Below are positions 31,911 through 40,076 of a stretch of 64,000 nt of DNA, one piece after another (position 1 is the stretch's first letter; every line of letters starts with the position of its first letter). The translations under genes and the position numbers were made by a program. The notes under the pieces are model-generated. The model did not search any database and was not told the DNA's origin. It was given only the letters and a program-made list of their open reading frames with translations. Source of the stretch: Lysobacterales bacterium. Lineage in GTDB: Bacteria; Pseudomonadota; Gammaproteobacteria; Xanthomonadales; BPKI01. The DNA is taken from assembly GCA_026005055.1 (NCBI GenBank), contig BPKI01000001.1, forward strand, positions 1,796,566-1,860,565, written 5' to 3'.

Positions 31911-32456
31911 TCACTCCGGGAGGGCGTAAATCGCCGGGAGATTTCGTCCCTGATCGAAATAATCCATGCCGAAACCGAAGACGTAGCGATCCGGCACCTC
32001 GAGGCCGACGTAGTCCGCCCTGACACCAGGAGCGGAGCGATCGTGCCGCTTCCGCGTCAGGACCGCCACGGCCACCCGTGTCGCGCCCGCACTCTCGCAG
32101 TGGTGGCGCAGCGCGGCCAGGGTACGACCTTCGTCGAGGATGTCGTCCACGATCAGCACCGGCTTCCCCCGCATTTCGGCGCGCGGCATCTTGAGCCACA
32201 TCAGCTCACCGCCGAGGGTGCCGTGGTAGCGAGCGAGATGCACCGTGTCGAACTCGAGATCGATACCGATCTCCAACGCGAGGTGAGCGGCGAAGACCAG
32301 GCCCCCATTGAGGACCGTGAGAAAGACCGGCCGCTGCCCGGCGAAATCGCGCGAGATCTCGGCTCCGATGCGACGGATCGCGGCGGCGATGGAATCCTTG
32401 TCGTAGAGCAGCTCCGCCCTCGCCAGGGCTTGCTTGAGGCTTGGACGCAGGCTCAC
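31911..32456 (-). CDS. hpt: Hypoxanthine-guanine phosphoribosyltransferase
   Basis: 181 residues from a GTG at 32456 that overlaps the nagZ stop (GTGA), which settles the start. Type I PRTase features: VFLTVLNGGLVFAAHLALEI, the flexible loop with TVHLARYHGT, and the PRPP loop KPVLIVDDILDEGRTLAALR. The late VPDRYVFGFGMDYFDQGRNLPAIYAL is shared by hypoxanthine/guanine enzymes. It makes IMP or GMP from base plus PRPP. Its place between nagZ and the phosphorylase groups cell-wall recycling with purine salvage. Confidence 0.92.
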   Translation of the reverse strand: MSLRPSLKQALARAELLYDKDSIAAAIRRIGAEISRDFAGQRPVFLTVLNGGLVFAAHLALEIGIDLEFDTVHLARYHGTLGGELMWLKMPRAEMRGKPVLIVDDILDEGRTLAALRHHCESAGATRVAVAVLTRKRHDRSAPGVRADYVGLEVPDRYVFGFGMDYFDQGRNLPAIYALPE

Positions 32457-33460
32457 GGGCACGACTCCGATCGAGGGAGGCGCGCTAGCATAGCGCGCGC
32501 CGCCACGAGTTCGTCCGCTTCGGGCATCGCCGGCGAGCTCCCGAGGAGCAGCGCACGAAGCCGCTCTTGCGAAAGCGGCGGATGTCCGCGGACCGCGGCG
32601 ATGGCTTCGGGCACTTGTTCGGGTCGGCAGATGAGGAGGAGTTCGCATCCCGCCTCCAGATGGGCGGCGATCCGTGAGCTCAAGCCGCCGAGCCGTTCCG
32701 CGCCCCTCATCGCGAGATCGTCGCTCATCACCACCCCACGAAATCCGAGCGTGCTGCGAAGCGCATGGATCAGCGTGGGCTCGGCGCCGGCCGGTCGGGA
32801 GCCGAAGGCCGGACAGATCAGGTGCGCCATCATCACCGCCGCTGCGCCGGCCGCGATCCCGGCACGGAAAGGCAGCCAGTCGCATGTCTCCCACGCCTCC
32901 TGCGGGCGCGGATCGCAAGCGATCTCCTCGTGCGTGTCCTCGGCGATCGAGCCGTGGCCCGGAAAATGTTTGAGCGTGGCGGCCATCCCTGCCTCGCCCA
33001 TGCCCTGCACGTAGCAGGCGACGAGCTCGGCGCACACCGCCGGATCGGGGGAGAAGGCGCGCGTGCCGATCGCGCGGTTGCCGCGACCGAGATCGGCCAC
33101 GGGTGCCAAGCTGAGATCGATTCCGGCTGCACGCACTTCCTCTGCCATCAGCCTCGCGTGCAGCCTGGCGAGCGTTCGCCCGAGCTCGGGATCACGGGCA
33201 TGAAGCCGGCCGATCTCCGCCAGGGCCGGCAGATCGCTGAAGCCTTCGCCCTTGAGACGCTGAACGGCTCCACCCTCCTGATCCACCGCGATCAGAAACG
33301 GGCGATCCGCCACTTCCCGTATCGCCCGGTTGAGACGAAGGATCTGATCACGGTCGCGGAAGTTGCGAGAAAACAGGATCACGCCGCTCACTTCAGGCTG
33401 GGCCAACCATGCCCGCTCCTCCCTCCCGAGCTCCGTTCCCGGCAGGCCGATCAGCAACAT
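32453..33460 (-). CDS. nagZ: beta-N-acetylhexosaminidase NagZ
   Basis: 335 residues from the ATG at 33460 with GAGGAG eight bases before it; an in-frame GTG at 33484 would extend it by eight residues. Glycoside hydrolase family 3: VSGVILFSRNFRDRDQI, AVDQEGGAVQRLK, LAPVADLGRGNRAIGTRAFSPDP, the flexible catalytic loop LKHFPGHGSIAEDTHEEI and the nucleophile Asp in VVMSDDLAMRG. It removes GlcNAc from cytoplasmic anhydromuropeptides in peptidoglycan recycling, producing the signal that can induce AmpC. It overlaps the CYTH gene upstream by 10 bases and hpt downstream by 4. Confidence 0.95.
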   Translation of the reverse strand: MLLIGLPGTELGREERAWLAQPEVSGVILFSRNFRDRDQILRLNRAIREVADRPFLIAVDQEGGAVQRLKGEGFSDLPALAEIGRLHARDPELGRTLARLHARLMAEEVRAAGIDLSLAPVADLGRGNRAIGTRAFSPDPAVCAELVACYVQGMGEAGMAATLKHFPGHGSIAEDTHEEIACDPRPQEAWETCDWLPFRAGIAAGAAAVMMAHLICPAFGSRPAGAEPTLIHALRSTLGFRGVVMSDDLAMRGAERLGGLSSRIAAHLEAGCELLLICRPEQVPEAIAAVRGHPPLSQERLRALLLGSSPAMPEADELVAARAMLARLPRSESCP

Positions 33461-33939
33461 GCCGCCCGCTCCTCGAGGCTCCACTGCGAAAAGGGCCGCC
33501 GCGCGAGCTCGACATTGAAAAAGCGGGAGTCCTCGCTCACCTCGCGCCCGAGCCAGGGCGGCCGCGGGAACTCGGCCGAAACCGCCGGGAGCTCGATCTC
33601 GGCGATCACCAAACCCTCATTCTGATCGAGGAACTCATCGATTTCGAAGGTGGCGCCCCCGTAGGGCACCCAATGCCTGCGCTTACGCAAGGGTGGATCG
33701 AGGCAGAGCGCGAAGAGCGCCTCGGCGTCGGCAAGCGGGATCTCGTATTCGAACTCCCGCCGAAGGATCGCCGGGGTCGCCTCCTTGAGCGACAACAAGG
33801 CCTGCTCTCCGATCCGCCGGACCCGAACGGCGACGGGCGTCCGCGCGAGATAACCCTGCACCAAAAGTCGGCTCTCGCGCACGAGCGGGCGCCAGCCTTC
33901 GCCGCGGACGATGAACTTGCGCTCGATTTCGATCCCCAT
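33451..33939 (-). CDS. CYTH-domain (triphosphate tunnel metalloenzyme) protein
   Basis: 162 residues from the ATG at 33939. The signature EIERKF at the start (MGIEIERKFIV) and the following VQGYLARTPVAVRVRRIGEQALLSLKEAT, YEIPLADAEALF and WEIDEF-type strand (ATFEIDEFLDQNEGLVIAEIELP) form the eight-strand tunnel lined by acidic and basic side chains. Small stand-alone bacterial members such as the Nitrosomonas enzyme hydrolyse inorganic triphosphate; others are class IV adenylate cyclases. Triphosphatase is the better guess at this size. It lies 4 bases after rlmD and overlaps nagZ. Confidence 0.88.
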   Translation of the reverse strand: MGIEIERKFIVRGEGWRPLVRESRLLVQGYLARTPVAVRVRRIGEQALLSLKEATPAILRREFEYEIPLADAEALFALCLDPPLRKRRHWVPYGGATFEIDEFLDQNEGLVIAEIELPAVSAEFPRPPWLGREVSEDSRFFNVELARRPFSQWSLEERAACC

Positions 33940-33943
33940 CGCC

Positions 33944-35239
33944 TCAGCGCTCGAAAAGCGCCATCGCCTCGACATGGGCGGTGTGCGGAAACATGTCCAT
34001 CGCGCAGGCGCGACGCAGCCGGAAGCCGTACCGTTGGACGAGGATCCGGGCATCACGGGCGAGCGTTCCCGGATGGCAGGAGACGTAGAGCACGCGCCGA
34101 AGCTCGCCCCGCGGCAAATAGCCGAAAACCGTCTCCGCCCCGGAACGGGGAGGATCGAGCAGCATGGCCTCATAAGGCGCTTTCGCCCAAGCGCGGTGGC
34201 CCTGATCCTCGGTCAGGTCGGCCAGATGGAAGCGGAGCGAGTCCTCGAGGCCATTCGCGCGTGCGTTTTCCCGTGCGCGCTCGATCAAGCCCGCGTCGCC
34301 CTCGACCGCATCCACGAAGGCGCCGGCGCGAGCGAGCGGAAGGCTGAAGTTGCCGAGCCCCGCGAAGAGCTCGAGGACCCTCTCCCCCGGCCGCGGATCG
34401 AGCCATTCCAAGGCTCGCCGGACCATCGCCTTGTTCACCTCGGCATTGACCTGGATGAAATCGAGCGGAGCGAAGGCGATGCGAACCGCCTCCTCGGGCA
34501 GATCGTAGGAGAGCCTCGGAGGCTCGCCGAGGGGCTGGATCGAGTCGGCCGCACCCGGCTGCAGGAAAATCCCAAGCCCGCTCGCCTCCGAGAATGCCGT
34601 CAACCGCCGTCGATCCTCCTCGCTCAGCGGAGCGAGATGGCGGATCACCAAGGCCCCGGCACCCTCCCCCAGAGCCGCTTCGACCTGCGGAACCGCCGCC
34701 GCGACGGACAGGCCGCCGATGCACTGTGCGAGGGCATCGATACGCTCTCCGATCCGCGGATCGAGCACCGGGCAGCCATCGAGGTCGGCCACTTTGCGAC
34801 CGTCCTGCTCGCGAAAGCCGACGAGCACCCTGCCCTTCTTGCCCACGAAACGCACGGAAAGCCGCGCCTTGCGGCGGTAGCCCCACCACGGCCCGGTCAC
34901 CGCCGGTGCCCAGGATTCGGGCTCGACCCCGCCGATGCGGCGCAGGATCTCGGCGAGCTGACGCTCCTTCCAGGCGATCTGCTGTGCCGGCGCCAGATGC
35001 TGCAGGGCGCAGCCGCCGCAACGTCCGAAATGCCGACAAACGGGCTCGACCCGCGCGGGGCTCGGGGAGATGACTTCGAGCGCGACCGCCTCGTCGTGAC
35101 GGCGCCGCCGGGCGACGATCCTCGCACGCACCCGCTCCTCTGGCAGCCCACCATGGACGAAAACCACCTTCCCTCCGACGCGCGCCACGCCGCGCCCGTC
35201 CTCGGCCAGGTCTTCGATCGCGAGCTCGATCTCGTTCAT
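33944..35239 (-). CDS. rlmD: 23S rRNA (uracil-1939 C5) methyltransferase RlmD
   Basis: 431 residues. N-terminal TRAM domain (1-60), then the iron-sulfur cysteines CRHFGRCGGCALQHL with a further Cys in DGCPVLDPRIGERI. The SAM domain has RVLELFAGLGNFSLPLA and LLDPPRSGAE. The catalytic Cys sits in VLYVSCHPGTLARDA. It methylates U1939 of 23S rRNA. It opens the run rlmD-CYTH-nagZ-hpt-mtiP, directly downstream of the terminator that closes the ydbH-ydbL pair, so its promoter must lie in the short gap at about 35240-35310 or overlap that terminator. Confidence 0.95.
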   Translation of the reverse strand: MNEIELAIEDLAEDGRGVARVGGKVVFVHGGLPEERVRARIVARRRRHDEAVALEVISPSPARVEPVCRHFGRCGGCALQHLAPAQQIAWKERQLAEILRRIGGVEPESWAPAVTGPWWGYRRKARLSVRFVGKKGRVLVGFREQDGRKVADLDGCPVLDPRIGERIDALAQCIGGLSVAAAVPQVEAALGEGAGALVIRHLAPLSEEDRRRLTAFSEASGLGIFLQPGAADSIQPLGEPPRLSYDLPEEAVRIAFAPLDFIQVNAEVNKAMVRRALEWLDPRPGERVLELFAGLGNFSLPLARAGAFVDAVEGDAGLIERARENARANGLEDSLRFHLADLTEDQGHRAWAKAPYEAMLLDPPRSGAETVFGYLPRGELRRVLYVSCHPGTLARDARILVQRYGFRLRRACAMDMFPHTAHVEAMALFER

Positions 35240-35245
35240 CGTCCA

Positions 35246-35279
35246 GAAAAAGCATCGTCCCCGCGGGGTGCGGGGACGA
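35246..35279 (-). terminator. Intrinsic terminator after the ydbL-like gene
   Basis: On the minus strand TCGTCCCCGC, loop ACCCC, GCGGGGACGA form a perfect 10-bp GC-rich stem, followed by TGCTTTTTC. This is the clearest rho-independent terminator in the window. It lies about 30 bases after the ydbL-like stop and just before the rlmD start, insulating the two operons. Confidence 0.85.
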
Positions 35280-35310
35280 CGCCGATTCTAATCCGCGCCC
35301 CGTGCGCTGC

Positions 35311-35898
35311 CTATTTCTGGGTCCAGCGCCCCTCGCCGTCTTGGTAGCGCCAACCCGGGCGCGCCTGCTCGATCCACTGGCGGGCGAAGATCGCGCGGAT
35401 GTCCGGCTCCCATTCGGGATGGCCGTTCGCCACCGCGATCTCGCGATACACAGCATTTCGGTCCCGGTTGTCTTCGGCCACCGCCTGCTGGACCGCCGCC
35501 CGCTCACGAAGCGGGATCTTGCCGGGGTCCACGATCTCGATCAGCCCATCCCGGGTGAAGCCCAGCGCACCGTTGTCGAAATGGGGCTTCAGGACGTTTT
35601 GGAAGCGCTCGGCCATCCTCGCCTGGATCGCCTGGATTTGAGGCGTGCGGATGTCAATGTCGGGCCGCGCATGAGCGACCGGGATCAGCAGTTCCAGCAG
35701 CCGCATCAGCAGTGCCTGAGGCTCGCGGCCGCCCTCGGCTTCGCCCGAGGGCGACGGCTGCTCGCCGATCACCTTCCCGACGAATTCCTGCGCCGCCCGC
35801 TCCGCAGCAGCCGCCGGGAAATAGACGTTGATCGTCACGCACGACGCCAAGACCAAGCTCAACGCCGCCACCGCGCCTATCAAGACCGCCTTGCTCAT
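35311..35898 (-). CDS. YdbL-like (DUF1318) lipoprotein
   Basis: 195 residues. Lipoprotein signal VLIGAVAALSLVLASC (lipobox LASC), then VTINVYFPAAAAERAAQEF. The C-terminal half is the DUF1318/YdbL domain: AAVQQAVAEDNRDRNAVYREIAVANG then FARQWIEQARPGWRYQDGEGRW. In E. coli ydbL ends the operon ydbH-ynbE-ydbL, where YdbH and the lipoprotein YnbE bridge the envelope and move phospholipid to the outer membrane, with YdbL modulating them. Here no separate ynbE is seen; the TIN-V strand after the lipidated Cys resembles YnbE's, so this protein may combine both roles (inference). It lies 27 bases after the ydbH-like gene. Confidence 0.82.
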   Translation of the reverse strand: MSKAVLIGAVAALSLVLASCVTINVYFPAAAAERAAQEFVGKVIGEQPSPSGEAEGGREPQALLMRLLELLIPVAHARPDIDIRTPQIQAIQARMAERFQNVLKPHFDNGALGFTRDGLIEIVDPGKIPLRERAAVQQAVAEDNRDRNAVYREIAVANGHPEWEPDIRAIFARQWIEQARPGWRYQDGEGRWTQK

Positions 35899-35925
35899 TC
35901 TCGCACCTCGCCTCGCACAACCCGA

Positions 35926-37941
35926 TCACTCGACCACCACCGTCCCCGAGCTCAGCGCCGCCTTGAGACGGGCGATCAGCACCGGCCAATCCACCTCGCG
36001 CTGATACCCGATGACGTCCACCCGGGGAATGCCGCGGCCGCGGAGGATAAAGTAGCCATCGCCTGCTGAACCCACACCGCCCATCGTACACACGTACCGA
36101 GAGAGGACGCAGGATAGCCCGAGTTCCTCGTAAGCGAAGCTGGAAAAGGCACCCACGATTCCGCGCTGGAGCGCGGCCGCAGCACCCCCGCCGCCGAGGG
36201 CGGCGAGATTCTCGACCGCCCGCTGCGAGATGCGGCGCCGACCGGAACGCTCGCTGGCCAGCTGCGCGGAGAAGGCGACGGGTTGCCAGTCGATCAGCCG
36301 CAAGCCCTCGATCCGGCCCGAGAGCCGGCCCTCGATCAGGCCGAAATCGAATACGCTGGTGATCCGCGCGAGATCGAGTCGCTCGAGCAGCACGTCGGCA
36401 GAAAGCGTTGGCAGGGTCCCGAAGGGTCGCTCCATCGAAAGGCCCCGGGCCAGGATCCGACCGTCGAAGACGGCGATCTCGAGAGTACCCTCGGTCTCGA
36501 GGCGTCCGGCTCGATAATGGGCCTTCGGCAGGCGTCCCGAGACGGTTCCGGGAAAAGGCGGCCAATCGAGCCGCGCCGCCAGTTCGGGCAGCGAGATTCC
36601 CTCGATCGCGACCGCCAAGCTGGCCTCGATCGAATCATCGAGGCCTAACGCGATCCGACCCTCCTCGAGGATGACGGCTCCGCCGAGCATCTCCAAACGC
36701 GAGGCTTCGCTCAGGATCAGGCTGCGTGAACCGTTCCTCAGGCGCACGCGCCATGGCCCCGCCCCGATCCCGAAAAAAGCCGCCGAGCTGCCGCTGAGTT
36801 CGCTCTCCGGCACCCGCGGTGCCGACGAGAACTCGAAGGAGCCTCGGAGATCCTCAAACGCCCATCGCCCCTTCGGGTCCCGCAGGCCGAGGGCATCCGC
36901 TTCGAAGCTGAGCTGGGTGAGGCCTCCTCGCTCCAGGCGCAGGCGGATCGCGGCCGACCCCTTGCCCTCGAGACCCGCGAAACCGGCCAAGGACAGGAGA
37001 CTGAAGACGCGGCGAGCGAGGAAAGGCTCGGCGTCTTCGACGCGCAGCGAAATCCCCCCATCGGGCCAGACCCGATCGGGCCTCCAGCGGAGGTCGCCTT
37101 CGAGGGTGAAGACGCCAGGCTCGATGACCCGCAAGCGCTCGAGTTCGAGTCCCCGCGCCGGCGGTATGCGGAAGGCCGCATCGAGCGCGAGCGAATCCTC
37201 CCCGAGCGCGAGATAGAGCGGACCCAGGAGCCATTCGCCGCCTGAGAGCGTCGCCTCCAACTCGGCCCGCGGTGTCGCGCCGAGGATCGAGCTGAAGCGA
37301 ACCGTCATTCCCGCTCCGATGGCTCCCGCCGATCCATCCCGGGTGTCGAAAGCCATGCGCTCGATCCGAAAGTCGCCGCGCAGCCGCGGCTCCGCCCCGA
37401 GACTCAAAACGAAACGCCCCCCGAGCGTGCCTTCCTGCAACAGCAGAGTCGGCCAGACCGCCGATCCCAAGGCCGCGAGCGAAGCGAGGGGAAGACCTGC
37501 GAGCGAAGCCCTCACCGCCCCCCGTTCGACGTCGGCTTCGAGATGCACCGACGCCGAGGCGCGCTGCCAATCCAGCGAAAGCTTTTCTCCCGCGATCCTG
37601 AGGGCGAGTTCGCCCTCGATCCGCTCCTCGGCCCAGCGCCATCCTCCGCGTCCGCGGCAATGCCATTCGCCCTGCTCTTGCCGAAGCAGGCAGGACACGC
37701 GGAGATCCGACACGTCCAGGGCCAGGGCCTTCAGATACAGGCGCGCGACCGCCACTTCGAGGCGAATGCCCGGCTCGGGGCCGGGCGCGGCGAGCATTGC
37801 GATACCCTCCGCCTGGATCCCCGGCGCCTCGAGCGCGAGCACCGATCCGCGAAGCGCGAACGCACCCGCCGTTGCGGCATGGCACAGACCGGCGAGCGCG
37901 AACACCGCCTTGCTCTTGAGTCGGCCGCCGTGGAGGGTCAT
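35926..37941 (-). CDS. YdbH-like (AsmA/TamB-type) envelope bridge protein
   Basis: 671 residues from the ATG at 37941; a longer frame would run into the divergent gene. An N-terminal hydrophobic segment (about SKAVFALAGLCHAATAGAF) serves as anchor or signal. The rest is almost entirely predicted beta strand with alternating hydrophobic residues, as in long grooved AsmA-like proteins. Motifs such as LLERLDLARITSVFDFGLIEGRLSGRIEGLRLIDWQPVAF and the GIPRVDVIGY end agree with the YdbH/dicarboxylate-transport domain. It is shorter than E. coli YdbH (879). Identification leans on the adjacent ydbL-like gene. It probably carries phospholipid between membranes. Confidence 0.75.
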   Translation of the reverse strand: MTLHGGRLKSKAVFALAGLCHAATAGAFALRGSVLALEAPGIQAEGIAMLAAPGPEPGIRLEVAVARLYLKALALDVSDLRVSCLLRQEQGEWHCRGRGGWRWAEERIEGELALRIAGEKLSLDWQRASASVHLEADVERGAVRASLAGLPLASLAALGSAVWPTLLLQEGTLGGRFVLSLGAEPRLRGDFRIERMAFDTRDGSAGAIGAGMTVRFSSILGATPRAELEATLSGGEWLLGPLYLALGEDSLALDAAFRIPPARGLELERLRVIEPGVFTLEGDLRWRPDRVWPDGGISLRVEDAEPFLARRVFSLLSLAGFAGLEGKGSAAIRLRLERGGLTQLSFEADALGLRDPKGRWAFEDLRGSFEFSSAPRVPESELSGSSAAFFGIGAGPWRVRLRNGSRSLILSEASRLEMLGGAVILEEGRIALGLDDSIEASLAVAIEGISLPELAARLDWPPFPGTVSGRLPKAHYRAGRLETEGTLEIAVFDGRILARGLSMERPFGTLPTLSADVLLERLDLARITSVFDFGLIEGRLSGRIEGLRLIDWQPVAFSAQLASERSGRRRISQRAVENLAALGGGGAAAALQRGIVGAFSSFAYEELGLSCVLSRYVCTMGGVGSAGDGYFILRGRGIPRVDVIGYQREVDWPVLIARLKAALSSGTVVVE

Positions 37942-37979
37942 GCTGGAATTCTTGCCGAGGGTCGCGGATCGCGAAACCG

Positions 37980-38702
37980 ATGGATTCGATTCTGATCGCC
38001 GAAGACGATCCGGTGAGCGCACTTTTTCTGGAGCAAGGGCTCTCCACCCTCGCCCGGATCGAGCTCGCGGCCGACGGACTGGCCGCCCTCGCCCTGGCCA
38101 GGCGCACCCGTTTCGCCCTGCTGGTGCTGGATGCCCGCCTCCCGCGATTGGACGGTATCGCCGTCTTGAGCGAGCTGCGCACGGACCCGCATGCCGCCTC
38201 CCGGGATTCGCCCGCCATCGCGGTCAGCGCCCTGCTCGATGAGGCGACTCGGAGCCGCCTCGCCGCGGCCGGCTTCGACGATGCGCTGCTCAAACCGCTC
38301 GGCCTCGAAGCGCTCAGGACCGCGGCCGCACGCTGGCTCGGTCGCGAGCTGACGCCTCTTCTCGCCGACGAGCCCGCGCTCGCCGCGCTCGGCGGTCGAC
38401 CCGAACTGTTGCGAAAAATGAGAAGGCTCTTCGGCAAAGAGCTGCCGCGCTCGATCGAGGCCATCCACGGGGCGATCCGCGATGACCGCCGCGAGGATGC
38501 ACGCGCCCTGCTCCATCGTCTGCGCTCGAGCTGCGGATTCTGCGGGACACCCGCCCTTGAGGAGGCGGTGGCCGGGCTCGATCATGCGCTACAGCAGGGC
38601 ATGGGGATCGAGCGTGCCCTCGCCCGCCTGCTCACGGCGAGCGAGGCCCTTGAGACCGCACTTTGCGCATCCTCGCCGCCAGAGCTCCCGACGCCTCGCT
38701 AG
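37980..38702 (+). CDS. Receiver-Hpt phosphotransfer protein
   Basis: 240 residues with two signalling domains. Receiver (1-120): acidic pair D9-D10 in LIAEDDPVSA, phosphoacceptor D51 in LLVLDARLPRLDG, Lys in DDALLKPLGLE. Hpt domain (about 135-235) with probable phospho-His H179 in ALLHRLRSSCGFCG, a slight variant of H-x-L-K-G. There is no output domain, so it should relay phosphate between a kinase and another regulator. It starts only 38 bases from the divergent ydbH-like gene and overlaps the der stop by 4 bases (shared CTAG). No cognate kinase is nearby. Confidence 0.85.
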   Translation: MDSILIAEDDPVSALFLEQGLSTLARIELAADGLAALALARRTRFALLVLDARLPRLDGIAVLSELRTDPHAASRDSPAIAVSALLDEATRSRLAAAGFDDALLKPLGLEALRTAAARWLGRELTPLLADEPALAALGGRPELLRKMRRLFGKELPRSIEAIHGAIRDDRREDARALLHRLRSSCGFCGTPALEEAVAGLDHALQQGMGIERALARLLTASEALETALCASSPPELPTPR

Positions 38703-40072
38703 GAGCGCGCGCGCCGCGTCGGCGTGCGCCGTTCTCCCCCGGATGTCTTGCCGCCCGCATAGGGATTCCGTCCCTCGACGAATTCGAGGCGGATGGGCGT
38801 GCCCTCGAGCTGAAGCTGCTCGCGAAAGACGTTCTCGAGATAGCGACGATAGCTCGCGCCGAGGGTGGCCACACGGCTGCCGTGGACGACGATGCAGGGC
38901 GGCCTTCGGCCGCCTTGATGCGCGTACCGCAGTTTCGGCGTTCGCCCGCCCACCATCGGCGGCTGGAAGGCCGCATAAGCGCGTTCCAGGATCCGGTTCA
39001 ACTCGGCGGTGGGCAATGCCCGGGTCGCGCTGTCGTAGGCGCGATCGACCGCCTCCCAGAGCTCGCCGAGGCCCGAGCCATGCAGGGCCGAGATGAACAC
39101 GCGCTTGGCATAGCGCACGAAGCGCAATCGGCGGTCGAGCTCGGCCCGGCGTCGCTCTCGGTCCGAGGGCTCGAGGCCGTCCCACTTGTTGACGGCGATG
39201 ACCAAGGCGCGACCGGCCTCCAGTACCTGAGCGATGATCGCCAGATCCTGCTCGGCGATGCCCTCGGCGGCGTCCAGCATCACGATCGCCACGTCGCAGG
39301 ATTCGATCGCTTGCAGACTCTTGATCACGCTCACTTTTTCGAGCACGTCGGCGACCCGGGCGCGGCGCCGGATGCCGGCGGTGTCGATCAGCACGTAAGG
39401 GCGTCCATCGCGCTCGAAGGGCACCTCGATGGCATCGCGGGTGGTGCCGGGAAGCGCCGAAACCAGTACCCGCTCCTCACCGAGCAGGCGGTTCAGCAAG
39501 GTGGATTTGCCGGCATTGGGCCGCCCCACGATCGCGATTCGCGGACCCGGCGCTGCTGGCCCGCGTACCACTTGCGCCCGGTCCCCGAAATGCGCCAGCA
39601 AGGCCCGGCGGAGCTCGGCGATGCCCTGACCGTGCGCAGCCGCGGCGATCGAAAGGGGCTTCAGGCCGAGCTCCGCGAACTCGGCCTGAAGCCGCGCGGG
39701 ATCCAGTCCCTCCGCCTTGTTGACGACCCCCCAGAGCGGCTTCCCGCTCCGGCGCAAGCGCCTCAAGACCTCCGAATCCCCAGGGGTGAGGCCGTCACGC
39801 GCATCGAGCACGAGCAGGAGCAGATCGGATTCGGCAACCGCCCGTTCCACCTGACGTTCGACCGCCGGCGCAAGGGGATCCTCCTCACCTCCAAGTCCCC
39901 CGGTATCCACCAGGATGAGGGCTCCCTCTTCCGCGCGGAGGACGCCGTGGTGGCGGTCCCGGGTGACCCCGGGACGATCGTGCACCAGCGCCTCCCGGCG
40001 CCCGAGCAAAGCATTGAACAGCGTGGACTTGCCGACGTTGGGTCGTCCGATCAGGGCGACCACCGGCAGCAT
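38699..40072 (-). CDS. der: Ribosome assembly GTPase Der (EngA)
   Basis: 457 residues with tandem GTPase domains: GRPNVGKSTLFNALLG with LVDTGGL, and GRPNAGKSTLLNRLLGEE with LIDTAGIRRRARV. Both have NKxD motifs (VVNKAEG, degenerate, and AVNKWDG). The C-terminal KH-like domain includes HQGGRRPPCIVVHGSR, and the tail ends in a basic stretch (GGERRTPTRRARS). Der assists 50S subunit assembly. It lies 4 bases after bamB, as in E. coli. Confidence 0.96.
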   Translation of the reverse strand: MLPVVALIGRPNVGKSTLFNALLGRREALVHDRPGVTRDRHHGVLRAEEGALILVDTGGLGGEEDPLAPAVERQVERAVAESDLLLLVLDARDGLTPGDSEVLRRLRRSGKPLWGVVNKAEGLDPARLQAEFAELGLKPLSIAAAAHGQGIAELRRALLAHFGDRAQVVRGPAAPGPRIAIVGRPNAGKSTLLNRLLGEERVLVSALPGTTRDAIEVPFERDGRPYVLIDTAGIRRRARVADVLEKVSVIKSLQAIESCDVAIVMLDAAEGIAEQDLAIIAQVLEAGRALVIAVNKWDGLEPSDRERRRAELDRRLRFVRYAKRVFISALHGSGLGELWEAVDRAYDSATRALPTAELNRILERAYAAFQPPMVGGRTPKLRYAHQGGRRPPCIVVHGSRVATLGASYRRYLENVFREQLQLEGTPIRLEFVEGRNPYAGGKTSGGERRTPTRRARS

Positions 40073-40076
40073 GGTT

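Noticed and set aside
30489-33014. An 841-codon plus-strand frame over the nagZ-hpt-mtiP region
   Set aside because: Antisense to recognised genes with intact active sites; no domain or ribosome site.
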